64,000 nt of DNA from Mytilus edulis (taxonomy: Eukaryota; Mollusca; Bivalvia; Mytilida; Mytilidae). Every line of letters begins with the position of its first letter. The stretch's first letter is position 1. The stretch lies in NCBI RefSeq assembly GCF_963676685.1, contig NC_092349.1:55193232-55257231 (forward strand), written 5' to 3'. Position numbers and translations under genes: made by a program. The notes beneath the pieces were generated by a model. It did not search any database. It was given only the letters and a program-made list of their open reading frames with translations, and was not told the origin of the DNA. Shown one piece after another: positions 1 through 12,400 of the stretch.

Positions 1-1230
1 AATAAACTGATGTTCAAATTACTATAAAGGAATGGTAAGCCTCGTTCAGACGTACAGTTTATGTTGTAAACATGCTGCATTATGCGGCAATGTAATAAAT
101 AGGCCGATATTAAGTATATCAATATATATTTTCTTTCAGGAGTCTTACCAGTGTGTAAATAGTGTATATAATGATTTCATGGTTTATTATGGTGATGGTT
201 TTTAATTTGGAGAAAAAAAGGATATTTGTGACAGTCCTGGTGTGAAACGATGTCATCAGTCATCAGATGCAATAGGTAAGTGAAAATACATCATAAAATC
301 TTTCTTTTATTCATTATATTTTATTCGTACGGAAGCGACATCTATCGCAAACAGTAAAATAAACTGTACCGTTATGAGAGGGTAGGGGACAGAAACACGA
401 TAAAGCCATATGTGCCTTCAAAATCACGTTTTCCTTAGAACAGGAAGTGACGCGTACATCGTAAAAGAATAATCGTTTCCGGAATATAAAAGAAAATCCG
501 TAAACTGTAACGGTCTCACTAATTAGAAACAAGAAGCGTCGAGAAACGACAAAAAGAATAATTTAGCGACAAGAAGCGACAAGAAGACTATTTAGCGACA
601 AGAAAACATTGTTTTCATTAAGATTATTCATTCCAAATAAATAATAAAAATAAATATGTAAAAGAAAACAAATTTAGCGACAAGAAAGTTCATATATTTA
701 TCTTATACTTTGCTTTTAAAACTGTCTTCGACAATATATAATAAACTTGCAAAATGCATTAGTTGTGCATCATTGTCCAGAAAATACAGACACAAATTGT
801 GAAACACAAATAACTGAAATCAAATAAGAGAAAAAAATAATTGAAATCATGTGAATATTTTTCATTATTTTATTTTGTGTATTGCCTCATTAAACGATAT
901 TTATCGTGTTTATTCATAGTTTTTAATGTTGATTGATTGTTGAAGGAATTAATTATAATTAAGAGTTTCAACAGGTGTTCACTATTTACAATGAATGTAT
1001 ATTCTGGCGCGTGGAATATGTATAGTCTGAAGTAGTCATCCCTGTCTCTTCAGATAAAAAGTTGCCTTTACGTACTTTGCATGGGCAACGGAGAAAAGTA
1101 AAATTTTAAACAAATTTGTACTATAATAGTATATGTATAAATCTGTATAGTATATGGTACGTATAGCAGGTAACATCTTTTTTAAGGATAACAATTTAAC
1201 TTTGTTTGATGTCGGACATAAAAGTGATAG
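1..1230. other. AT-rich sequence, no gene seen
   Basis: I see no coding signal here beyond chance ORFs. Between about 530 and 690 the motif 'agcgacaagaa' recurs at least four times with loose spacing, which looks like a small degenerate direct repeat. The rest is AT-rich sequence. Confidence 0.5.
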
Positions 1231-1345
1231 TCTTTAATAGTTATCCCATAAGGACGCGGTGTGTCAGTGTAAGATCATCCCGATGGCCGGAGGCCAGAGG
1301 GTGATCTTACACTGACACACCAAGTCCGAATGGGATAACTATTTT
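1228..1345. repeat. Foldback (hairpin) element
   Basis: The two halves are inverted copies. 'gtgtgtcagtgtaagatca' near 1260 is answered by 'tgatcttacactgacacac' near 1301, and 'agttatcccat' by 'atgggataact' at the outer ends. The arms are about 45-50 bases around a short GC-rich centre (ggccggaggcc). This is typical of a foldback MITE. A further inverted pair, 'acatcccagct' near 1346 and 'agctgggatgt' near 2000, suggests it is part of a larger decayed element reaching about 2,010. Confidence 0.7.
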
Positions 1346-1738
1346 ACATCCCAGCTGTTTTATATTAGACGAAAAACCATTTATAATTCATAAAATCTAG
1401 TTTAGAACGCCACACAACCACTATTATATACTTTATATATTACTATATGATGTATACCCTTTATTACCCCCTAACACGATGAGTAGATATCAAACAATGT
1501 CAACTCGCCCCACTAGCCAATCGGCCCACACTATATCGCCACTTTATGAAAAAAATCGCCCCACTCTTGTAACCGACTCGCCCACTTTAAAAAAGTAAAA
1601 TCAAATTGAACAATCAGTCTGACAACTCATTTATCTAACGAAAAGGGTTTAAACCCCACTGAGTAAAGGTCTGCCAACTCGCCCCAGTTATAAAAATATC
1701 TTGCTTCCTTTAAGTATGTTAAATTTCTGATAGTTCGT

Positions 1739-1822
1739 ATCCAGTCGTCCTGGTGAAGTGGTATGTGTCGTGGCTTGATATGCTAAAGGTCTTGAGTTCG
1801 AATCCCAGCATATACACTGGAT
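1739..1822 (+). other. tRNA-like sequence (pseudo-tRNA or SINE head)
   Basis: A box-B-like 'gagttcgaatccc' sits about 50 bases after a box-A-like 'tggtgaagtgg'. The ends can pair as a 7-bp acceptor-like stem (atccagt / actggat), followed at once by a T6 run of the RNA polymerase III terminator kind. I could not fold an anticodon arm with a confident anticodon, and the T stem has a mismatch. It is more likely a tRNA-derived SINE head or pseudogene than a working tRNA gene. Confidence 0.4.
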
Positions 1823-1956
1823 TTTTTCTACGTGAATTTTGATAGATAGTCTTCTTATAATTATTTATAAGTTTTATACTGGATTTGACATTCCCGCCAA
1901 AATGTTACGGACAAAGGAAAGCATGCATAACAAAGAAACTTAAACTGGGGTGATCT

Positions 1957-2010
1957 GGTAGGGGTGATCCGGCTCAGATCACCCCTGTTAGAACAAAGGA
2001 GCTGGGATGT
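1957..2010. repeat. Short hairpin with GGGGTGATC arms
   Basis: Perfect 9-bp arms ggggtgatc / gatcacccc enclose a 7-base loop. It lies about 650 bases from the larger foldback and may be its far end. Confidence 0.5.
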
Positions 2011-2135
2011 AACTCTTATAACAGGCAATGATAAAAAAAATCTGGGCAACTCTCCGTTATTACGAACAGGATCTGCATTCATCATAATTGGAACTAACGT
2101 GTCTCTGGTGGTGTTTGTGCAATGTGCAATGTGCA

Positions 2136-2159
2136 TTATATATATATATATATATATAA
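2136..2159. repeat. (TA)n microsatellite
   Basis: An uninterrupted run of about 11 TA dinucleotides. Confidence 0.9.
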
Positions 2160-2209
2160 ATGTCCTTTTTTGTATGCATTTTCTAGGGAAGTTTATTGAC
2201 GTTTGTTAA

Positions 2210-3130
2210 TTACATTCCAGGCAAATGACGTGAACAATTTAGAATTTTCAAATATTTTATTATGAAGGAGCACATATATCTAACAAAACATTAGTATATC
2301 CATATTATCATTTACAATACTTTTAAAAATATTCAACATATGGTTAGATCATTTTTTAAATATCCATATGGTAATGTCTTATAATCGGACACAATCATTC
2401 TCTTATCAAACACAATTCTATAATCTTTGCTCTGTTGCCCTGTAATAACCCTACTACTTTTTGAATCTCTTATGATTTTATGTTCATCCACTACAGTTAT
2501 TGTTTTCTTCTCAGAAGTTGTTACTGAAATACTTTACAATTGCAATATATTAGACTTTTAACAACATTTAATGGAAAAGTTATGTCACCTGGCTTTATAA
2601 AGTTGTCAATTGATTGTGAAAATTAATATTGATATTAATTTATATGTTGGAAACAAGTTATAAATGTGTACAAATTATAATTGGTATTTTTTTACTTTCA
2701 GTTACACATTTTAATTTGTCCAAACATGAGGAATTTGGTTTAAAAAATCATTAATATACACTATTATAGCATTTCTACTATTTAATGACCACGCAGTGAA
2801 ATCTTTTTTCACGCGACAGTCTTTCATTTTCCATGTCAGTTGTGTTTTGTTTTCTGTTGTTAATATAAATAAGAAGATGTGGTATGATTACCAAATGTTA
2901 GCCTGTTTGTCTTCTCATTTTTTAGCAATGGCGTGGTCAGTTTATTTTTGACTTAGGGGTTTACATAACCTTTTGGTATTTTTTGTCTCTATTTTACAAC
3001 AAACACAAAATAGATATATAATTGTTTGCATGTGATTGGACTATTGGGTCTGGAATTGCAAAATAATGTTTTGCTTTTAACATTTAAACAAGATTATTTG
3101 AATAGTTTCGAACGTTAAAAAAATTGATGA
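2210..3130. other. AT-rich spacer, no gene seen
   Basis: No coding signal. 'gaagatgtggtatgattacc' near 2874 is a decayed fragment of the Mytilus-type dispersed repeat seen elsewhere in the window. Confidence 0.5.
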
Positions 3131-3157
3131 GAAATCAGCCTTTCAGCGGCGTTTGAT

Positions 3158-3882
3158 GTGATTGACCATAACATTATCGAAGCTAGATTAGAATATGCTT
3201 TTGGAATTTCAGGTTCTGCTCTGAAATGGTTACTCTCTTACCTCCGAGATAGGACACAGCGTATAGCAGTAGGCTCGGCCCACTCCAATGAATTTCGTCT
3301 TAATTGCGGTGTGCCGCAGGGCTCCGTGCTTGGCCCAAAGCTATATACTATATTTTCGAAGCCGATCGGCGAAATCTGTAGACGTCACAACATGTCTTAT
3401 CAATGCTACGCCGATGATACGCAGATCTATTTAGTTTTCGAACCTCTTGATAACTGGAAAAACACATCGAATCGAATTGAGGACTGTTTGGCCGATATAA
3501 GTTCCTGGATGTGTGAAAACATGCTTAAACTGAACGAGGACAAAACAGAACTGATGCTATTTGCTCCGAAAAACCCAGTGAAAGATTTGAAGGATTGCAA
3601 TCTCACCTTTAAAGGAAACATCATTACAAGTTCTGAGTGTATTAAAAATCTGGGTGTTCATTTTGATAAGACTCTGTCAATGCACCAACAAGTCAGTTCA
3701 GTTTCGAGATCATGTTTTTATCAAATACGAAATATAGGCCGCATACGTCCGTATATCAACGAGGATGCATGTAAAACTCTGGTCAATTCGTTAATTATTT
3801 CTAGATTGGATTATGGCAACGCTTTACTTTATGGACTACCAGCTTACATGATTCAGAGACTACAAAGGGTTCAGAACACTGC
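3158..3882 (+). pseudogene. LINE reverse transcriptase, upstream half
   Basis: This stretch encodes the palm core of a non-LTR reverse transcriptase: motif A at the very start, motif B GVPQGSVLGP, motif C YADD and the KTELM-like motif D/E region. The frame is open for about 240 codons. It is interrupted at 3883 by a non-coding MITE, whose readthrough adds about 40 unrelated residues before a stop at 4006. The first ATG at 3158 is incidental, because the coding sequence enters from the 5' truncation point. Unlikely to be functional: the endonuclease and ORF1 are missing. Confidence 0.85.
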
Positions 3883-4042
3883 CAGTGGCGGATCCAGAGG
3901 GGGGGTTCCGGGGGTCCGCACCCCTCCTTTATTTTGGCCGATCAATGCATTTGAATCGGGACATATGTTTGCACCCCCCCTGCACCCCCCCTTTGCCCTG
4001 GGCTAGCACCCCCCCTTTCGAAAATTCCTGCATCCGCCACTG
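3883..4042. mobile_element. 160-bp MITE with CAGTGGCGGATCCAG termini
   Basis: Terminal inverted repeats cagtggcggatccag and ctgcatccgccactg (one mismatch in 15) bound a 160-base insert rich in C and G runs. The 5 bases actgc are repeated exactly on both sides (3878-3882 and 4043-4047), and removing the insert plus one copy rejoins the RT frame. Related copies lie at 42,799, 48,352, 52,36x and 53,107. The TIR start CAGTG suggests a hAT-like non-autonomous element, but the short duplication makes the superfamily uncertain. Confidence 0.85.
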
Positions 4043-4054
4043 ACTGCTGCGCGA

Positions 4055-4426
4055 GTGGTTACAAGAAAAAAGAAATACGAACACATTACTTCGACACTTG
4101 AGTCTCTTCACTGGCTGCCTGTGCAATACAGGGTGCAATACAAAATATTATTATATGTATTCAAGTCCGTGAAACATGAAGCGCCATTATATCTTAGTGA
4201 ACTTGTAAATTTATACAGGCCATCAAGATCATTAAGGTCTGAAAACAACTTAACACTCGTAACTCCTATTGTGCGAACCAAAACCTACGGCAATAGAAGA
4301 TTTGATCAAGCAGCGGCCATCCTTTGGAATGCATTACCAAAAAAACTTCAAAATGCAAAGTCAGTGCCTGTATTCAAAAAGAACTTAAAAACTCACTTTT
4401 TTCGACAAGCATTTTTAATCCCTTAA
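4055..4426 (+). pseudogene. LINE reverse transcriptase, C-terminal half
   Basis: This is the continuation of the RT frame after the MITE. It contains KYEHITSTLESLHWLPV and a terminal WNALPKKLQ..VPVFKKNLKTHFF stretch, the classic C-terminus of CR1/L2-like LINE ORF2. The stop is at 4424-4426. The ATG at 4055 is internal to the original protein, not a true start. Confidence 0.85.
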
Positions 4427-4920
4427 ATTCGTTTCTGTGATACATTGTGCCATAGACGTTAGCCTGCTTTTGATTTATCGAACCTTTCTTTTAACTAGAG
4501 ATATGTTTCATTTATAATATGTACATTGTATGTTTTTAGTAGCACACATATTTTTTCATTTCAGTAATTATATTTTTACATGGTAATATTCCTTTTTCAT
4601 CTTTTGAATACGTTTTCAAATTTTTAACTTATATTTGATAATTTTTAATTGCAATCTTATTTTAGACTTTTTTGGCTATTTTATTTTACCAGCTTTATTC
4701 AGTATAATTTTATTTTGATTCATTGATATATATATTCCACTTTTTTGTAAAAATTTCCACATTATTAATCCTTTTATCTAGAAAAGTTTTAACACTTAAA
4801 TATTTATTTTGTGTGTTCATTTTCTATATTTTTATCACTGTCTGTGTGTATATTTCGTTTAACATGTGATGTAAAGCGCTTTGAGTAATATTGTTTTAGA
4901 TTTAGCGCTATAGAAAAATT

Positions 4921-4945
4921 GTAATAATAATAATAATAATAATTG
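4921..4945. repeat. (TAA)n LINE tail
   Basis: About seven TAA units directly follow the LINE 3' UTR, marking its 3' end. Confidence 0.85.
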
Positions 4946-6130
4946 CGCATAGCTTATGTTCAAGTTACTTTCAGCGATATTTCAGTACTATTAACTTAAA
5001 AACTGTCGTCCCCCCTTTTTTTAGCCATGCTTGCATTTGGGTATGAAATTTCTATCATACATATCTTATCAATTTATTAAAATTTAAAAATTATTTTAGA
5101 TTCAAATAATTCTTTCTTTTTATATTAAAAAGTACTACACTCCCTTTACATATACGTAGACAACCCCTGACAAACAGTTTTTATGAGCTTTTTAACAGCC
5201 TCACATAGCAAAAGGTGAAGTTCTTAAACCGTTGGCTTTAATAAACAGCTTCAACTTTATTTCTAGACAAATATCATATTGATATTCATACAGCTGTTCA
5301 AACGCAGTATATCAAGAATCCTGGTGAACACTTGATCGTGCTTTCATGTATAATTGTATTCTCTGCTGTGGTCAGAATATCTTGGACACAATTTTTTGCT
5401 GATCAACAATGCTGGCCATTTTTACACTAATTCATCAAATGAGTAAACCGTACCATAAGAATATTGCACAAACACCGGGGATATATCTATCTTTACAATT
5501 GTATGACCCCACTTAATGAACAATCTTAAAGAGTTTAAAAAGAGTTGAATGCATAAAGTTTCCTAAAAGCAATTGAAATGTTTTAAAGTTTAAAAACATA
5601 TAAAAGGTCATATTTTATATCATGTTAAATTATCATATATCCGTTGTACAAATTAATTATTATTGTGAAATCTAGTCCAATTTTGTACAATTATAATATG
5701 CACAAAATGATAACTAATTGTACACAAAATACATATGGAACAAAAACACGATAAACAAAAAAAAGTCTTACAAACTAAAAAATATCACAGTCGGAAAAGG
5801 ATATCGAATCAAAAATATGTTCCGCAACGTGGATGCTGCAAAAAACGATGAAAAGTCGCACATTTGATAAATATAGCGGAATTTTAGTTTCTAGTTCATA
5901 ATTTTAAATTTATATATTGAAATGTTTCCAGCTGATATATGAATAAACATTGGCACTATCTTACATGTACTTGACACGGTGTTGGAAAGATAGTTTTCAC
6001 TGCAGCTGCTAATGATTTTAATGTTAAATTTTTGCTTTAGCAAGTTGGTGAATTAGCTTCCTGCAAGCCTTTAGCTCATATTTCACGGTTATGTTTTAAA
6101 TAAAATAGAAGACGGAAATACGGAAACACG
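4946..6130. other. AT-rich spacer, no gene seen
   Basis: No coding or RNA gene signal found. A C-run/T-run junction lies near 5010. Confidence 0.5.
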
Positions 6131-6330
6131 GAATGTGCATGTCAAAGTCACAACAACCCGACCAAAGAAGAGAACACAGCCTAAGGCAACCAATACAAAA
6201 TTGAGAATAGAAAAGGGCATATGTCAAAGAGACAACAACCCGACCAAAGAGCAGATACTGGACGAAGACCACCAAAGGGTCTTCAACTCAGCGACAAAAT
6301 CACGATCCAGGAGGTGGGCCTCAACTAACT
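6131..6330 (+). repeat. Mytilus-type dispersed repeat ('caaagagacaacaacccgacca')
   Basis: Two partial copies of the same motif, gtcaaagtcacaacaacccg near 6141 and gtcaaagagacaacaacccg near 6222, precede a ccaccaaagggtcttcaact block. I recognise the latter phrase from many Mytilus sequences. The 66-codon ORF across it is incidental. An inverted copy lies at 19,755-19,885. Confidence 0.65.
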
Positions 6331-6652
6331 CCTAAAAATAATATGTTCTATTTCAGTTAAAATGGACGGCATACTAAACTGCAATCGACCTGCAGCGGCT
6401 AGATAATCCCACAGCAGAGGCAGGCTTCAGCTGGCCCATAAACAAAAAAGTGGAAGACAAGAATTATATCCGGATTAATGAAAATTTGTGTACTAACATA
6501 ATTAACCTAACTAGTACTCTAGTTCATCGAAATGGACCAACAATTATTAAACTCGGGCACATAATTATAAATGCAGCAAAATTTTAAAAAAAATACACAT
6601 AAAACATGTAAAAGGCTGACAAAGAATAAAGCTAGTGAGATATGACTGGGGA

Positions 6653-6705
6653 CGGTAGGCACTTAAAGTTAACCATCGAGAGACGTTAACCACCGAGAGT
6701 CGGTT
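6653..6705 (+). repeat. TIR-like sequence related to the 68-bp satellite (left)
   Basis: cggtaggcacttaaagttaa and gttaaccaccgag share the gttaaccaccga core with the 68-bp satellite. The same roughly 48-base stretch occurs inverted at 35,164-35,210 with three mismatches. It could be the terminus of a transposon from which the satellite grew. I found no clear target-site duplication. Confidence 0.5.
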
Positions 6706-8590
6706 TTTAGACCCGCCCAGTGCACCTAAGCACGCCTACTTTTGGAGCTCTTTAGTATGAAGATAAGAAAAATATACGAAATTACGGAACTGTGTACCCT
6801 GTTTTATCCTTATTGTTGGTGTTTCTTGCGCATGCGCACAAAGCACGGGGATAGTTACGGTTACTGACTCAGGAACCTTGTATATTATATACCTCGGTTT
6901 ACAGACGTTTAATAAACTGGATCACTGTTGAGTTCACTTATCGATACACTACGATGGAATTACGGACCAGTTTAACATAAACATGGTAAATAGATAGACA
7001 GCTGATAATCATAATTGATTAAGAAATAACCTGGAAGAAGAAATGAGTTAACTATTGATTATAACAGAGACGAGAATGCCATCGTGTTTGTTCTGCTAAA
7101 AAAAGCAGGAACATTGGAGTTTATGGTTAGATTTTAAATATTTATTGTTTCCAAACTGGGTAAATTTGATATAGTAACAACCCCCCCCCCCTTTTTTTTT
7201 TAAATAACTCGAGAACCACACATCGCGCTCGCTTAACAAAGTAACAATAAGAAATAATTATTGTTAGTTTCAAGAATAATTAATCGTCAAAACTTATCCC
7301 CTCCCCGACATCAAAGGAAGTTAAATGTATTATCCCAAAATTAGACCAAATTATTATGATATAAGGACGTCTTGACAGGCTATTATTTTATTTTGTTTTG
7401 TTGGGTTTTTTTTTGCTTTGACGTCTTCCTCCTGTATGAAAAAAACATAATAGACCCCCCCCCCCCTTTTCCCCCATAATATAGCTTTTTAAGAAGTCAT
7501 AATTATTTGGACTACCCCTGAATATATTTCAGACAGACTCTTCTCTAAAAAAATGTAAACATGATTTGAGAGAAATCTTTGGAATAGTTTTTTAAATGAT
7601 TTAATTATTATGTCATGTATATAATTAACATTAACATAGTTATAAACTGAGACTACTAGTATAACACATAGTGTTATAGTAGTCTCAGCTATAAACTTTC
7701 CATTGTATTGACCAATATGACTAACTCATATGCTCTTTCCCATAAATGTCACAATATCAATATATTACAGTAAAACTGATAGTTTGATGACATTGTTTAA
7801 GACTATTGACCTCAGGTCAGCCTAAACTGATTTTAAAACTGTAATTTATTCATTAAAACAGTTCAAGACATGCACCTTCTGAAATGTGATTGCATCAAAA
7901 TTAAACCTAAGGCATAACATACTTAGTGTGCAGGAAGTGCCACCAAATAAATACTGAGTTGTAAAATTAGATGATGATATTTGTGAAGTCAAAGATATTA
8001 TAGCTAGTTATAACTGGTTTTAGATATAAACCTGAGTAAAAGGTTGATTTATATGTGCTCTTTCATGTTTAGATTATAATTTAAATTTAATCTTTTGAAG
8101 TTTTTTTTATAATATTAAGACATTAAAATCACAATTATTTATTTATACACAAAAAAATAATTTTTGTCCTTTTTTAGTTGAATGACTGTACACAAACATT
8201 ATACACACATACTTTTGATAATTCTGTAATGTTTTTTTTCTATAGCCCCAGAATGTGACAAAAGACTTATTAATCCAGATGTACAAAAAATAGAAATAGT
8301 TCAGCTACCATAAGACTGCTATGACAAAAATTCTGCAGTTTCCAGAATTTGAGGTAGAGTATAGTTAGGAATAGTTTGATTATGCAGATGCTTAGTTTGC
8401 CATAAACAATTATGCCCTTGATACAAAAGCAGAGGAAACAAAAAAGTATGAAAATAGTTGAAAAAAGTAATCATTATTACCTAGTCATATACTGTAAATA
8501 GAAAAAGAGAAAAGCACTGGTTATGATTTGGTATTTTTAATAGCATTATCATTTGTCCATAACTTGGAATATATACTGGATTGAGCTTGA
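6706..8590. other. AT-rich spacer, no gene seen
   Basis: No coding signal found. Two C-run/T-run junctions (near 7181 and 7455) and a foldback at 7645-7692 are the only structured features. Confidence 0.5.
7645..7692. repeat. Foldback hairpin
   Basis: ctgagactact and ataacac on the left pair with gtgttat and agtagtctcag on the right, with a 3-base bulge (agt) and almost no loop. Total length is about 45 bases. Confidence 0.7.
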
Positions 8591-9415
8591 TATTTATTTA
8601 ATATCATTGACACATGCAAGCTATGGTTGCAAGAAATGAAAGATAGTAATTTAAACCTAGCAATTTTATTAAGATTTGAAAAAAAGCTTTTGATTTGGTA
8701 GAATATGACTTTCTTTGTTTAAAGCTCGACATGTATGGATTTAGTTTTTTTAAGTCGTACCTGAATAACAAAAGGTATACATTTGTAATGTTAACTCTGA
8801 ACAACAACATGTAAAATTTGGTGTTCCCCAATGTTCTATACCTTGTCCTCTATTGTTTGTGCTATTTATAAATGACCTTCCCTTATGCATTAAAAATTGT
8901 GAAACAGACCTATATCGTTGTATATGCTGATGACACCACTATTCATAAATCAGGGGGAAACATCTAGAAAATATAAATGATGATGTTCAAGAAGATTTAT
9001 ACAGGGTTGAAGAGTGGTGTAAAATGAATAACATGTTCATAGATGCAAATGAAACAAAATGTTTGATTACTGGAACAAAGCAGAAACTATTCAGACTTTT
9101 CAACCAAACTTGATAATAAATTAAAGTATTACAAAATTCTTCATGTGAAAAAATATTAGTTTCAAAATTGACAGCCCACTAAGTAACTGGAGAAATCAAA
9201 TTGACCAAGGTTGTGCTAATATATCATCCAGAATATACCATCTTTCTTAAATACATTTTTTTTTTATATCTGCAAGAAAACATAATACAATGGGTGTTCT
9301 GCCCCTAATTGACTACTGTTGTATTATTTGGGATGAATGTAAAAATTGAGGGATAACAAGAATTTTAAAAATCCAAAAAAAGGGCAGCATGATAAATTCT
9401 AGATGCAGATCCGTT
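8590..9415 (+). pseudogene. Decayed LINE reverse transcriptase
   Basis: Across shifting frames I can read an RT motif A (DLKKAFDLVE), then motif B decayed to GVPQCSIPCPLLFVLFINDLP-like residues near 8820-8880, then YADDTT near 8922, W..NNM and C-terminal IQKKAA-like residues near 9370. Many frameshifts and stops make it a pseudogene. The 68-bp satellite begins immediately after the C-terminal ILDAD-like residues, so the array has replaced or invaded the LINE 3' end. Confidence 0.7.
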
Positions 9416-9426
9416 ATCCCTCTTGG

Positions 9427-12400
9427 TATATAGGAGCACTATATTCTATGTTAACCTCCGACAGTAGGTATAAACAAATACTGTTGATAGACGGTATATA
9501 GGAGCACTATATTCCATGTTAACCACCGACGGTAGGTATAGACACACACTGTTGATAGACGGTATATAGGAGCACTATATTGTATGTTAACCACCGACGG
9601 TAGGTATAGACAAATACTGTTGATAGACGGTATATGGGAGCACTATATTGTATGTTAACTACCGACTGTAGGTATAGACACATACTGTTGATAGACGGTA
9701 TATAGGAGCACTATATTGTATGTTAACCACCGACGGTAGGTATAGACAAATACTGTTGATAGACGGTATATGGGAGCACTATATTGTATGTTAACCACCG
9801 ACGGTAGGTATAGACATATACTGTTGATAGATGGTATATAGGAGCACTATATTGTATGTTAACTACCGACAGTAGGTATAGACAAATACTGTTGATAGAC
9901 ATCAACGGTATATGGGAGCACTATATTGTATGTTAACCACTGACGGTAGGTATAGACAAATACTGTTGATAGACGGTATATAGGAGCACTATATTGTATG
10001 TTAACCACCAACGGTAGGTATAGACAAATACTGTTGATAGACGGGATATAGGAGCACTATATTGTATGTTAACTACCGACGGTAGGTATAGACAAATACT
10101 GTTGATAGACGGTATATAGGAGCACTATATTGTATATTAACTACCGACGGTAGGTATAGACAAATACTGTTGATAGACGGTATATGGGAGCATTATATTG
10201 TATGTTAACCACCGACGGTAGGTATAGACATATACTGTTGATAGATGGTATATAGGGGCACTATATTGTATGTTAACTACCGACAGTAGGTATAGACAAA
10301 TACTGTTGATAGACGGTATATGGGAGCACCATATTGTATGTTAACCACCGACGGTAGGTATAGACAAATACTGTTGATAGACGGTATATACATTGTAGGA
10401 GCACTATATTGTATGTTAACCACCGACGGTAGGTATAGACAAATACTGTTGATAGACGGTATATAGAAGCACTATATTGTATGTTAACTACCGACAGTAG
10501 GTATAATAGACAAATACTGTTGATAGACGGTATATGGGAGCACTATATTGTATGTTAACCACCGACGGTAGGTATAGACAAATACTGGTGATAGACGGTA
10601 TATAGGAGCACTATATTGTATGTTAACCACTGACGGTAGGTATAGCCAAATACTTTTTATAGACAGTAAATAGGAGCACTATATCTTATGTTAACCACCG
10701 ACGGTAGGTATAGACAAATACTGGTGATAGACGGTATATAGGAGCAACTACCGACAGTAGGTATAGACAGATACTGTTGGTAGACGGTATCAAAGAGCAC
10801 TATATTGTATGTTAACCAGCGACGGTAGGTATAGACAAATACTGTTGATAAACGGTATATAGGAGCACTATATTGTATGTTAACTACCGACGGTAGGTAT
10901 AGACAAATACTGTTGATAGACGGTATATAGGAGCACTATATTGTATGTTAACCACCGACGGTAGGTATAGACAAATACTGTTGATAGATGGTATATAGGA
11001 GCACTATATTGTATGTTAACTACAGACGGTAGGTATAGACAAATACTGTTGATAGACAGTATATAGGAGCACTATATTGTATGTTAACTACCGACAGTAG
11101 GTATAGACACATACTGTTGATACACGGTATATAGGAGCACTATATTGTATGTTAACTACCGACGGTAGGTATAGACAAATACTGTTGATAGACGGTATAT
11201 GGGAGCACTATATTGTATGTTAACCACCGACGGTAGGTATAGACATATACTGTTGATAGATGGTATATAGGAGCACTATAATGTATGTTAACTATCGACA
11301 GTAGGTATAGACAAATACTGTTGATAGACGGTTTATGGGAGCACTATATTGTATGTTAAACACCGACGGTAGGTATAGACAAATACTGTTGATAGACGGT
11401 ATATAGGAGCACTATATTGTATGTTAACCGCCGACGGTAGGTATAGACAAATACTGTTGATAGACGGTATATAGGAGCACTATATTGTATGTTAACTACC
11501 GACGGTAGGTATAGACAAATACTGTTGATAGACGGTATACAGGAGCACTATATTGTATGTTAACTACCGACAGTAGGTATAGACAAATACTGTTGATAGA
11601 CGGTTTATGGGAGCACTATATTGTATGTTAACCACCGACGGTAGGTATAGACATATACTGTTGATAGACGGTATATAGGAGCACTATATTGTATGTTAAC
11701 CACTGACGGTAGGTATAGACAAATACTGTTGATAGACGGTATATAGGAGCACTATATTGTATGTTAACTACCGACAGTAGGTATAGACAAATACTGTTGA
11801 TAGACGGTATTTAGAAGCACTATATTGTATGTTAACTACCGACAGTAGGTATAGACAAATACTGTTGATAGACGGTATATTGGAGCACTATATTGTATGT
11901 TAACCACCGACAGTAGGTATAGAGAAATACTGTTGATAGACGGTATATACATTGTAGGAGCACTATATTGTATGTTGACCACCGATGGTAGGTATAGACA
12001 AATACTGTTGATAGACGGTATATAGAAGCACTATATTGTATGTTAACTACCGACAGTAGGTATAGGCAAATACTGTTGATAGACGGTATATGGGAGCATT
12101 ATATTGTATGTTAACCACCGACGGTAGGTATAGACATATACTGTTGATAGATGGTATATAGGAGCACTATATTGTATGTTAACTACCGACAGTAGGTATA
12201 TACAAATACTGTTGATAGACGGTATATGGGAGCACTATATTGTATGTTAACCACCAACGGTAGGTATAGACAAATACTGGTGATAGACGGTATATAGGAG
12301 CACTATATTGTATGTTAACTACCGACAGTAGGTATATACAAATACTGTTGATAGACGGTATATGGGAGCACTATATTGTATGTTATCCACTGACGGTAGG

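Larger units (their letters stand above)
3133..4945 (+). mobile_element. 5'-truncated LINE (CR1/L2/Jockey-like), RT to 3' tail
   Basis: The copy begins inside reverse-transcriptase motif A (SAAFDVIDH) and continues through motif B (GVPQGSVLGP) and the catalytic YADD box, then the C-terminal region (SLHWLPV, FNALPKKL-like). After the stop at 4426 an AT-rich 3' UTR carries the paired gcgctttgag / agcgctatag motif and ends in a (TAA)n tail, as expected for CR1/L2-type LINEs. The frame is open except where a MITE at 3883-4042 splits it. Truncation at motif A is ordinary incomplete reverse transcription. Confidence 0.88.
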
